From NCBI GenBank assembly GCA_022707725.1, contig JAKJAB010000009.1:1-27610 (forward strand): DNA of 27,610 bases, read 5' to 3'. The position numbers were made by a program, and so were the translations under genes. How positions within the stretch are numbered: position 1 is the first letter of the stretch; each line of letters begins with the position of its first letter. Positions 22,340 to 27,610 of this stretch are shown one piece after another. Below the pieces are notes generated by a model that saw only the letters and a program-made list of their open reading frames with translations, had not been told where the DNA came from and made no database searches. Source of the stretch: Chloroflexota bacterium (GTDB lineage: Bacteria; Chloroflexota; Anaerolineae; B4-G1; SLSP01).

Positions 22340-23562
22340 CCCAGCGCCTCTATTACGACAACGCCACCCTGGTCGACTTCGATGCGCACATCGTCGCACG
22401 GCGGGAAACCGAACGCGGGCCGGCTGTGCAGTTGGATCGGACGGCGTTCTACCCCACGTCTGGTGGACAGCCGCACGACACGGGAACGCTCGCCGGGATT
22501 CCGGTGGTGGATGTGTGGAACGAAGAGGAGGCCGGGCCCCCAGGTACGGTCTGGCATCTGCTGGGGGCTACGCCCGTTGCGGCTGACGACGAAACCGTTC
22601 ACGGGATCATCGACTGGGCCCGCCGTTTCGATCATATGCAACAGCACACCGGGCAGCACATCCTCTCGGCGGCCTGCGTGGAACTCTACCAGGGCAACAC
22701 CGTCGGCTTTCACCTGGGCAGCGCGGCCAGCACGATTGATCTGGATATTCCGCAACTCTCGTGGGAAGCTGCGTTCAGAATCGAGGACGCCGTCAACCGT
22801 GTGATCTGGGAGAATCGCCCGGTGACGATCCATACCGTCACTCACGACGATCTGAAAGACATGCCCTTGCGCAAACCACCACAGGTAACCGGGGATATCC
22901 GCGTCATCTGGGTGGAGGGCTACGATGTGTCGGCGTGCGGCGGCACACACGTCCGCAGCACCGGTGAGATTGGGCTGCTGAAAATCACGGGAATCGAACG
23001 CTACAAAGGCGGTGTGCGCGTGGCTTTCCTCTGCGGTGGCCGCGCCTTGCGCGATTATCGCCGCGTGCTGCACGCCCTGCGCGAAACGAGCAGCGATCTC
23101 AGCGTAGCGCAGGATGAGGTTCCTCAGACGGTCGTCCGTCTTCAGGAAGAACTGCAAACGACCCGCCGCGCGCTGAGCAAGGCACAGGGCCAGCTTCTGG
23201 ATTTCGAGGCCGACCATCTGTGGGAAGCGACGCCAGAGATAGATGGCGTCCGGCGCATCGGCGTCCACTGGATCGATCGCCCGTTTGCCGACGCCCGCGC
23301 GATCGCGGGACGGCTGCGCGAACGCCCGCGTACGCTGCTGCTGTTGGCCGTCAGTGAAGCGGACGGCGCGCGCCTGGTCTGCGCCCGCAGCGATGACCTG
23401 CCACACGTCGATGCCGGGGCCATCCTGCGCGAGGTCACGCAAGCGCTCGGTGGACGCGGCGGCGGTTCGCCATCCATCGCGCAGGGCGGCGCGCCGGTCC
23501 ATCCCGCTGACGTCATCATGGCGACCATTCAATCAACGTTCACCTTGCGCAGGTTCGAATAG
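22336..23562 (+). CDS. Alanyl-tRNA editing protein, AlaX-L type
   Basis: 408 residues. It is a stand-alone relative of the AlaRS editing domain that hydrolyses mischarged Ser- or Gly-tRNA(Ala). The zinc-binding motifs are HTGQH (His 104 and His 108) and CGGTH (Cys 201, His 205). AFYPTSGGQPHDTG (38-51) is the N-terminal glycine-rich signature. The C-terminal half (about 245-408) has a coiled helical part (LQEELQTTRRALSKAQGQL) and a DHHA1-like domain with GGRGGGSPSIAQGG (near 375-390), as in long AlaX proteins. GTG 22336 overlaps the histidine kinase stop (GTGA). Its presence in a dNTP-salvage/sensor operon is unexpected. Confidence 0.93.
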   Translation: MTQRLYYDNATLVDFDAHIVARRETERGPAVQLDRTAFYPTSGGQPHDTGTLAGIPVVDVWNEEEAGPPGTVWHLLGATPVAADDETVHGIIDWARRFDHMQQHTGQHILSAACVELYQGNTVGFHLGSAASTIDLDIPQLSWEAAFRIEDAVNRVIWENRPVTIHTVTHDDLKDMPLRKPPQVTGDIRVIWVEGYDVSACGGTHVRSTGEIGLLKITGIERYKGGVRVAFLCGGRALRDYRRVLHALRETSSDLSVAQDEVPQTVVRLQEELQTTRRALSKAQGQLLDFEADHLWEATPEIDGVRRIGVHWIDRPFADARAIAGRLRERPRTLLLLAVSEADGARLVCARSDDLPHVDAGAILREVTQALGGRGGGSPSIAQGGAPVHPADVIMATIQSTFTLRRFE

Positions 23563-23590
23563 AACCTGTCAACCTCAGGAGATCATTCGC

Positions 23591-23605
23591 AACCTTTGCA
23601 AGGTT
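23591..23605. repeat. Short palindrome related to the PfkB-end repeat
   Basis: AACCTTTGCAAGGTT, arms of 6 bases with a 3-base centre, upstream of the metallo-beta-lactamase-fold gene. It resembles the outer arm core of the 2694-2744 element (ACCTTCGCAAGGGT). The GGAGG ribosome binding site of the next gene follows at 23611. Confidence 0.6.
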
Positions 23606-23620
23606 TCATTGGAGGCAACA

Positions 23621-24487
23621 ATGCAAGAAATCGCACCCGGTATCTTTGTCGAATCCGCTTATCCGCCGTACAACCTGGGCTTGATTGTGACGGATCACGG
23701 CTCGATTGTGATCGACATTCCACCGCGCCCCAGCCATGCCTGGGCCTGGCAACAGCAGGTCGAAGAGGTCGCGGGTAAACCGCGCTACGCGGTCCTCACC
23801 GATGCATCATTGGAGCGGCAGATCGCTGCGTCGCTATGGAATACGCCCATCATCGCGGCGGAGGCGATGCTGCGCACACTGCTCACTTACGACGAGCGCG
23901 GGTGGCGCGAGATGCTTCAGGTCTACGTCGCGCAGCATCCAGAAGAGGCCGACGAAGTGCTGCGGATCAAGCCGCATCTGCCCACACTGACCCTGGACAA
24001 GCATTTCCTGCTGCACTATAGCACGCCGCCGCTGGAATTCGAGAACGTAGCCGGCGGCGCGCCCGGCAGCATGTGGATCGTCGCGCCGAAACACAGCCTG
24101 TTTTTCGCCGGGGATACGATCGTTGTGGATGAACCAGCGCTACTGGAACGCACGCCGGATTCCAAAGCCTGGCTGAATACGTTGAGCACCCTGGCGCGCC
24201 GGACCACCATCCGCCACATCGTGCCGGGACGCGGTAAATCTCCCATCCAGCACAGTGATATCGAAACGCAACGGGAATTTATGCGCGTGATGCGCCGGAC
24301 CGCGCGTACCCTAGCGGGGCGCAACAATTTCCGGCTCAGCCAATGCGCGCAGGATTTGGGGCAGGCTTTCTACAATGCCCAGGGACAAAAAGCTGTCAGG
24401 CGCATCAGGGCAGGCCTGGAACACCTCGTCGCAGAGATTCACCAGACGAAAGCGACGCCGGGGGAAGAGGGAGAGAATAGCGAATAG
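23621..24487 (+). CDS. Metallo-beta-lactamase-fold protein lacking the metal motif
   Basis: 288 residues. The N-terminal part follows the MBL fold: IAPGIFVESAYPPYNLGLIV, GSIVIDIPP, then YAVLTDASLERQI where the fold normally has THxHxDH. The metal ligands are replaced (Asp 61, Ser 63, Glu 65, Arg 66). Later HSLFFAGDTIVVDEP keeps the Asp, but IVPGRGKSP has Arg where His is usual (PGHG). It is therefore a likely non-catalytic homologue, or one with altered chemistry. ATG 23621 has GGAGG 5 bases upstream. It is separated from alaX by 58 bases containing a palindrome, so it may be read from the same operon or an internal promoter. The last codons are part of a 7-bp repeat array. Confidence 0.8.
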   Translation: MQEIAPGIFVESAYPPYNLGLIVTDHGSIVIDIPPRPSHAWAWQQQVEEVAGKPRYAVLTDASLERQIAASLWNTPIIAAEAMLRTLLTYDERGWREMLQVYVAQHPEEADEVLRIKPHLPTLTLDKHFLLHYSTPPLEFENVAGGAPGSMWIVAPKHSLFFAGDTIVVDEPALLERTPDSKAWLNTLSTLARRTTIRHIVPGRGKSPIQHSDIETQREFMRVMRRTARTLAGRNNFRLSQCAQDLGQAFYNAQGQKAVRRIRAGLEHLVAEIHQTKATPGEEGENSE

Positions 24488-24562
24488 CGAATTACGAGTT
24501 GCGAGTTGCGAAGTGCGAATGGTCAGCCACCTGACCACCCGACTACCTGACGATTCGACTAT
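24475..24562. repeat. 7-bp array abutting an 8-bp array between convergent genes
   Basis: Heptamers at 24475-24523: GAATAGC, GAATAGC, GAATTAC, GAGTTGC, GAGTTGC, GAAGTGC, GAATGGT. Octamers at 24523-24562: TCAGCCAC, CTGACCAC, CCGACTAC, CTGACGAT, TCGACTAT. The first array begins inside the last codons of the MBL-fold gene; the second ends in the stop codon of cinA. Together they fill the whole intergenic gap. Confidence 0.85.
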
Positions 24563-25050
24563 CCGCGCAAGTAATCGAGAAGGTGCTGTAGAGCGGCCTG
24601 GGCGGCGGCTTCGTTGTTGGCAGCGCGGCCTGCAGTGAACTCAGTCGAACCGTCGCCGGTGAAGAGATGCCGCCAGGCGTAACGTTCGGTTGGCGTCGCC
24701 AAACCGAGGTAGTACAGCCCCACGGGTTTGGTGGCGGTCGCTCCTGTCGGCCCGGCGATACCGGTGACGCTGACCGCGACCTCTACACCGAGTGCGCGAC
24801 ACGCCCCCGTCGCCATCTCCAATGCCACGACCGCGCTCACAGCGCCCCAGCGGATGAGCGTTTCCTCGCGCACGCCCAACACCTTTATCTTGACGGCGTT
24901 ATCGTAGGCGATGATGCCGCCCCAGAAGTACTGTGAACTGCCCGATACCTGCGTCATCAGATGACCGATCAAACCGCCGGTCGCGGATTCGGCAACGCCT
25001 ATGCGCCAATTCCGCGACAGCAGGCGCTCCCCAACATAATCGGCTAACAT
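24559..25050 (-). CDS. pncC: CinA C-terminal-type nicotinamide-nucleotide amidohydrolase
   Basis: 163 residues, the stand-alone PncC form. The family deamidates NMN to NaMN in NAD recycling. Motifs: AESATGGLIGHL (the usual AESCTGG with Ala for Cys), SGSSQYFWGGIIAYDN, AVKIKVLGV with the catalytic-site Lys, GAVSAVVALEMA, and TGIAGPTGATATKPVGL. ATG 25050 is 7 bases after GGGAGG; an ATG at 25056 is only one base away from that site but forms an ATGA with a short upstream ORF, so both starts are possible. A TATAAT box lies upstream of the leader ORF. NadD/NadE genes are not in the window. NudC at the far end also acts on NAD-type molecules but is a separate unit. Confidence 0.9.
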   Translation of the reverse strand: MLADYVGERLLSRNWRIGVAESATGGLIGHLMTQVSGSSQYFWGGIIAYDNAVKIKVLGVREETLIRWGAVSAVVALEMATGACRALGVEVAVSVTGIAGPTGATATKPVGLYYLGLATPTERYAWRHLFTGDGSTEFTAGRAANNEAAAQAALQHLLDYLRG

Positions 25051-25052
25051 TG

Positions 25053-25106
25053 TCATTCCTCCCTGATCCAAGCGTATCGCTGATTGTAGCACAAGCTGTA
25101 TTTCAT
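25053..25106 (-). CDS. 17-codon leader ORF before cinA
   Basis: GGAGG lies 6 bases before ATG 25106. The peptide is MKYSLCYNQRYAWIREE, then TGA at 25055-25053, which overlaps the alternative cinA start (ATGA). The ribosome binding site is the strongest in this stretch, and the ORF lies just after a TATAAT box, so it should be translated if transcribed. Its sequence resembles no protein I know. It may set cinA expression by coupling; chance is possible. Confidence 0.4.
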   Translation of the reverse strand: MKYSLCYNQRYAWIREE

Positions 25107-25126
25107 GTTACACCTCCTTCATCCTT

Positions 25127-25132
25127 ATTATA
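25127..25132 (-). promoter_or_regulatory. -10 element of the cinA transcript
   Basis: A perfect TATAAT on the minus strand (25132-25127), 20 bases before the leader ORF ATG. No convincing -35 box is seen at 16-18 bases (TTGACG at shorter distance is not correctly placed). Confidence 0.5.
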
Positions 25133-25224
25133 CGTTCTTCTGCGTCAAACGACTCCGCCATCTGGGGAGTTATTGCCCTCGCCATAAGGTTAGTTTTACG
25201 GGAAACAAATTCAGTTCGGCGTCG

Positions 25225-25255
25225 TTGTAGCGCGTGAGTAGAGTCATGTTACAAT
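25225..25255 (+). promoter_or_regulatory. Possible promoter of the lipoprotein gene
   Basis: TTGTAG (25225-25230), a 19-base spacer and TACAAT (25250-25255). The spacing is long and the -35 box weak. The site is about 45 bases before ATG 25300. Confidence 0.35.
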
Positions 25256-25299
25256 AGAGAAACTCGCCTGATTTTGATAATCACTCTAGGAGGTAAACA

Positions 25300-25863
25300 A
25301 TGTCCAAACACATAGCCCGATGGATTAGTCTCGCTCTCCTCGCTGCTGTGTTGAGCGGCTGTGAATTCTTGTCCGGTCTCTTACAACCGACGCCGGAAAT
25401 CCCACCAGCGGCAGAGATGCTGCCCGATCTGCCGGATCACACGGTCGTCGAAGGGCAGACGCTCACCGAGTACCTTGGGTCGCTGGCCGAGGGGGCCGCG
25501 CTGCTGGCGGGCCGTCCCGATCTGGCGGCGCTCGCCCTGGGCGTGGACAAGTTCACCGGCTGCTACCAGGACGTCGGCGCGGTACAGGCGCGGGTCTACA
25601 GCAACAAGGAGAATCCGCTCTCGGCCGGCGCTGTGGCCATCGCCGACCGGAACGCGCTGCTCGATCCCAGGAATCTCCTGGCGTGCCTCAAGCCCTCGAC
25701 GGAAGCGGGAGAAGCAGGCATTCAGAGCTTCGCTATTGAACCGTGCTCCACCAGCTACACCCTCACGCGCGATGACAACGAATTCTACATCCTCTACGCC
25801 GGGACCACGCAAGAGATCTGCCAGGCGTTCTGTGCACAATTGGAAGGATGCACGGCGCATTGA
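25300..25863 (+). CDS. Secreted lipoprotein of unknown function
   Basis: 187 residues. The signal peptide (1-20) ends with lipobox LSGC, so Cys 21 would be lipidated. A Pro-rich spacer (QPTPEIPPAA) follows. The mature domain has six further cysteines (TGCYQD, LACLK, EPCST, EICQAFCAQLEGC), probably forming three disulfides, which fits an extracytoplasmic place. I see no catalytic motif or known family. ATG 25300 is supported by AGGAGG six bases upstream. It lies 24 bases before the DegV gene; co-transcription is likely. Divergent from cinA. Confidence 0.8.
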   Translation: MSKHIARWISLALLAAVLSGCEFLSGLLQPTPEIPPAAEMLPDLPDHTVVEGQTLTEYLGSLAEGAALLAGRPDLAALALGVDKFTGCYQDVGAVQARVYSNKENPLSAGAVAIADRNALLDPRNLLACLKPSTEAGEAGIQSFAIEPCSTSYTLTRDDNEFYILYAGTTQEICQAFCAQLEGCTAH

Positions 25864-25887
25864 TGAACAGAATGAAAGGGGCCGACG

Positions 25888-26718
25888 ATGAGCGTCAAAA
25901 TTGTGACCGATACCAGTTGCGATCTCCCAGCAGGACTTGAGCAGGCGTTCGACATCACTGCCGTTCCGTTGGTTTTCCTCTTTGGGGATGAGCAATTCAA
26001 AGACAAAACGATTCCCATGGCGGAGTTCTGGGAGAAAGCCAGGGCTGTCTGGCCCAAGACGTCTGCTCCTTCGTCCGGCGATTTCGAACGCGCTTTTCGC
26101 CAGGCAGTGGACGCGGGCCATCAAGTCGTGTGTATTGCCGTCACCAGTAAACTGAGCGCCACCTATAACGCGGCGCTCATCGCCAGCCAGCGTTTTGCAC
26201 CGGATCAGGTCGCCGTGGTGGATTCCGCGACATTAGCTATCTCGCAAGGGCATGTCGTGCTCGCGGCCGCCCAGGCTGCGCGGGCCGGACTAAGCCTCGC
26301 CGACGTCGTGTACACTGTCGAAGCGATGCGAGATAAATTGCACCTGTACATCAGCCTGGACACCGTGCAGTACCTGGTCAAAGGCGGCAGGGCGAGCAAG
26401 CTGAGCGGCATCCTCGCCGAACTGCTCAAAATCCGGCCTTTGCTCGTTGTGCAGGATGGCGAACTCGTCCTCCTCGAGAAACTGCGCGGACGCCAGAACG
26501 CCAAACAACGCCTGCTGGAGATGGCGTTGGAACACTTCCCTGCCGAAAGGGCAGCTATCGCCCACGTTGCCTGTCTCGATGAAGCCCAAGAGTTAGCCGC
26601 TACCCTGGCCGCCAAAACCGGTTTCGCGGTGGAAGCTATCCCCATCATCGAAGTGGGCATGGCACTTGCTACCCACGGCGGACCGGGAACCCTCGGCATC
26701 GGCGTCGTCACACCGTAA
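25888..26718 (+). CDS. DegV family fatty-acid-binding protein
   Basis: 276 residues, normal for the family. It binds a fatty acid in its core and, in Gram-positive bacteria, FakB-type members present fatty acid to the kinase FakA. The N-terminal signature is KIVTDTSCDLP (4-14). TSAPSSGDF (about 58-66) and SKLSATYNAA (about 86-95) form the ligand site, with VVDSATLAISQGH further on. VQYLVKGGRASKLSG and HGGPGTLGIGVV near the C-terminus are also typical. ATG 25888 has AAAGGGG upstream. No FakA-type kinase gene is adjacent, so the partner is unknown. Confidence 0.93.
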   Translation: MSVKIVTDTSCDLPAGLEQAFDITAVPLVFLFGDEQFKDKTIPMAEFWEKARAVWPKTSAPSSGDFERAFRQAVDAGHQVVCIAVTSKLSATYNAALIASQRFAPDQVAVVDSATLAISQGHVVLAAAQAARAGLSLADVVYTVEAMRDKLHLYISLDTVQYLVKGGRASKLSGILAELLKIRPLLVVQDGELVLLEKLRGRQNAKQRLLEMALEHFPAERAAIAHVACLDEAQELAATLAAKTGFAVEAIPIIEVGMALATHGGPGTLGIGVVTP

Positions 26719-26766
26719 CAGGGTGTTAAGTAACCCCTACTGCGTCACACACTGAGGAACCATTGT

Positions 26767-27610
26767 ATGAACAACGCCCTTTCTACCCGCAACCTCTTCA
26801 CCGACTATGGTCTGGATCGCGTGCATCGCCAACTGCAAGACGTCACGTGGGTCGCCGCTCAACTCACGCACCCCGACACCCGCTTCCTGGCGGTGTGGCG
26901 GCTGCAACCGCTCGTTGCGCCTGGAGATCCGCCGCGCCCGGTGTGGCTCACGCCTGAGGCTGCGGCAGCCTTTCTTGCACAGGCCGCATCCGTCACCGTG
27001 CTGGGCGTCGCTGAAAGGCGCACCTACGCCACCTTCGATTTGCCAGCAACGGCAGAGCCGCCCGCAGCGTTGACGGCGCTCGGCGAATTCCAGGACTTGC
27101 GCCGAGTCAGCCCTCTATTGAGCCGGTTCGATGGTGGAATGCTCGCCTACGCCAGGGCGATGGCTTTCTGGCACACACAGCATCGCTTCTGTGGCGCGTG
27201 CGGCAGCCCCACGGAGAGCCGCGAGGGCGGACACCTGCGCATCTGCACGAATCCGCAGTGTAAGCAGCAGCACTTTCCCCGAACCGACCCGGCCATCATC
27301 GTCTGCACGACGTGCGATGATAAAATCCTGTTGGGGCGACAACCCACCTGGGCCAAAGGACGCTATTCCAACATCGCGGGTTTCGTCGCGCCGGGCGAAA
27401 GTCTCGAAGATGCTGTCGTGCGCGAAGTCCAGGAGGAAACCGGCGCGCGCGTGGCCGCCATTCACTACCACTCCTCGCAACCCTGGCCTTTCCCAAGCTC
27501 GTTGATGCTCGGCTTCACGGCCGAAGCCGTCGATGACACGCTCTGCGCCGGGCCGGAGTGCAACGATGGCGAACTGGAAGACTTTCGCTGGTTCACCCGC
27601 GCCGAAATCC
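26767..27610 (+). CDS. nudC: NAD(H) pyrophosphatase NudC-type Nudix hydrolase (partial)
   Basis: 281 codons are visible before the window end. The family hydrolyses NADH to NMNH and AMP, and removes NAD caps from RNA. A weakly conserved N-terminal domain (about 1-135) leads to a zinc ribbon: CGACGS and CTNPQC (four Cys, about 142-165). Then PRTDPAIIV, the Nudix box GFVAPGESLEDAVVREVQEE (about 204-223, complete by pattern GxxxxxEx7REUxEE) and the NudC-specific SQPWPFPSSLMLGF. ATG 26767 follows GAGG (26754-26757) with 9-base spacing. The gene is 48 bases after degV; no terminator is seen between them. The last stretch, ELEDFRWFTRAEI, is near the expected C-terminus, so only a short part is missing. 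Confidence 0.94.
   Translation, partial: MNNALSTRNLFTDYGLDRVHRQLQDVTWVAAQLTHPDTRFLAVWRLQPLVAPGDPPRPVWLTPEAAAAFLAQAASVTVLGVAERRTYATFDLPATAEPPAALTALGEFQDLRRVSPLLSRFDGGMLAYARAMAFWHTQHRFCGACGSPTESREGGHLRICTNPQCKQQHFPRTDPAIIVCTTCDDKILLGRQPTWAKGRYSNIAGFVAPGESLEDAVVREVQEETGARVAAIHYHSSQPWPFPSSLMLGFTAEAVDDTLCAGPECNDGELEDFRWFTRAEI

Noticed and set aside
22306..23532. 408-codon minus-strand frame opposite alaX
   Set aside because: It is the antisense of a gene with intact zinc motifs, and it shows no recognisable domain.
24475..24562. CRISPR array
   Set aside because: The units are 7-8 bases, degenerate and contiguous, without spacers. No cas gene is present in the window.
26719..26766. Hairpin or promoter between degV and nudC
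   Set aside because: GGGT and ACCC form only a 4-base stem and no -10/-35 pair is seen; read-through from degV is more likely.

Overview
The window is GC-rich, densely packed bacterial DNA. It looks chromosomal: most genes are housekeeping genes, and there is no integrase, transposase, phage gene, tRNA, rRNA or CRISPR array. The gene set suggests a Chloroflexota bacterium, perhaps Anaerolineae-like. It includes yidC-jag-parA, an S-methyl-5'-thioadenosine phosphorylase, a fused RodA/FtsW-penicillin-binding protein, a VIT/VWA protein, a membrane-anchored NTPase-HEAT protein and a NudC-type Nudix enzyme. Spacers hold degenerate 7-9 bp tandem repeats. The taxonomic call is inference from gene content and should be tested by phylogeny.

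Layout. 1-3.57 kb (+): tail of a beta-propeller protein, yidC, jag, a PfkB-type sugar kinase and parA, ending at a clear intrinsic terminator. 3.65-6.78 kb (-): an OmpR-type response regulator followed 3 nt later by a membrane-anchored STAND-like NTPase with HEAT repeats. That NTPase gene is split by a one-base frameshift in a run of five G. The regulator has a good promoter with a perfect inverted repeat over its -10 box. 7.0-13.7 kb (-): ligA, two unrecognised conserved-looking genes, mtnP and a SEDS-PBP fusion whose transpeptidase half has lost all three catalytic motifs. 13.8-17.0 kb: an SH3-type membrane protein (-) that appears leaderless, then a secreted VIT/VWA protein (+) and a 48-residue small protein with its own terminator. 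17.1-19.0 kb (+): cupin protein and HI0933/BaiN-type flavoprotein, overlapping by ATGA. 19.1-24.5 kb (+): two deoxynucleoside kinases, a soluble GAF-PAS histidine kinase, an AlaX-type tRNA editing protein and a metallo-beta-lactamase-fold protein lacking its metal motif. The first four overlap, so they form one operon. 24.6-25.1 kb (-): CinA C-terminal amidohydrolase preceded by a 17-codon leader ORF. 25.3-27.6 kb (+): a lipoprotein, a DegV protein and the start of nudC (cut by the window end).

Three features stand out. First, the SEDS polymerase is fused to what looks like a dead transpeptidase. Second, the response regulator and membrane NTPase form a compact two-gene unit. Third, at least five spacers are filled with 7-, 8- or 9-bp degenerate tandem repeats. 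Each spacer has its own unit sequence, several carry an inverted second arm, and some run into stop codons or supply a ribosome binding site. A separate class of palindromic repeats lies inside coding sequence: in ligA and at the 3' end of the PfkB gene.

Three promoters share the pattern TTGACa - 16 bp - TATCmT. No gene-free stretch exceeds 300 bases; the longest (about 250 bases, 25051-25299) holds divergent signals and the leader ORF.
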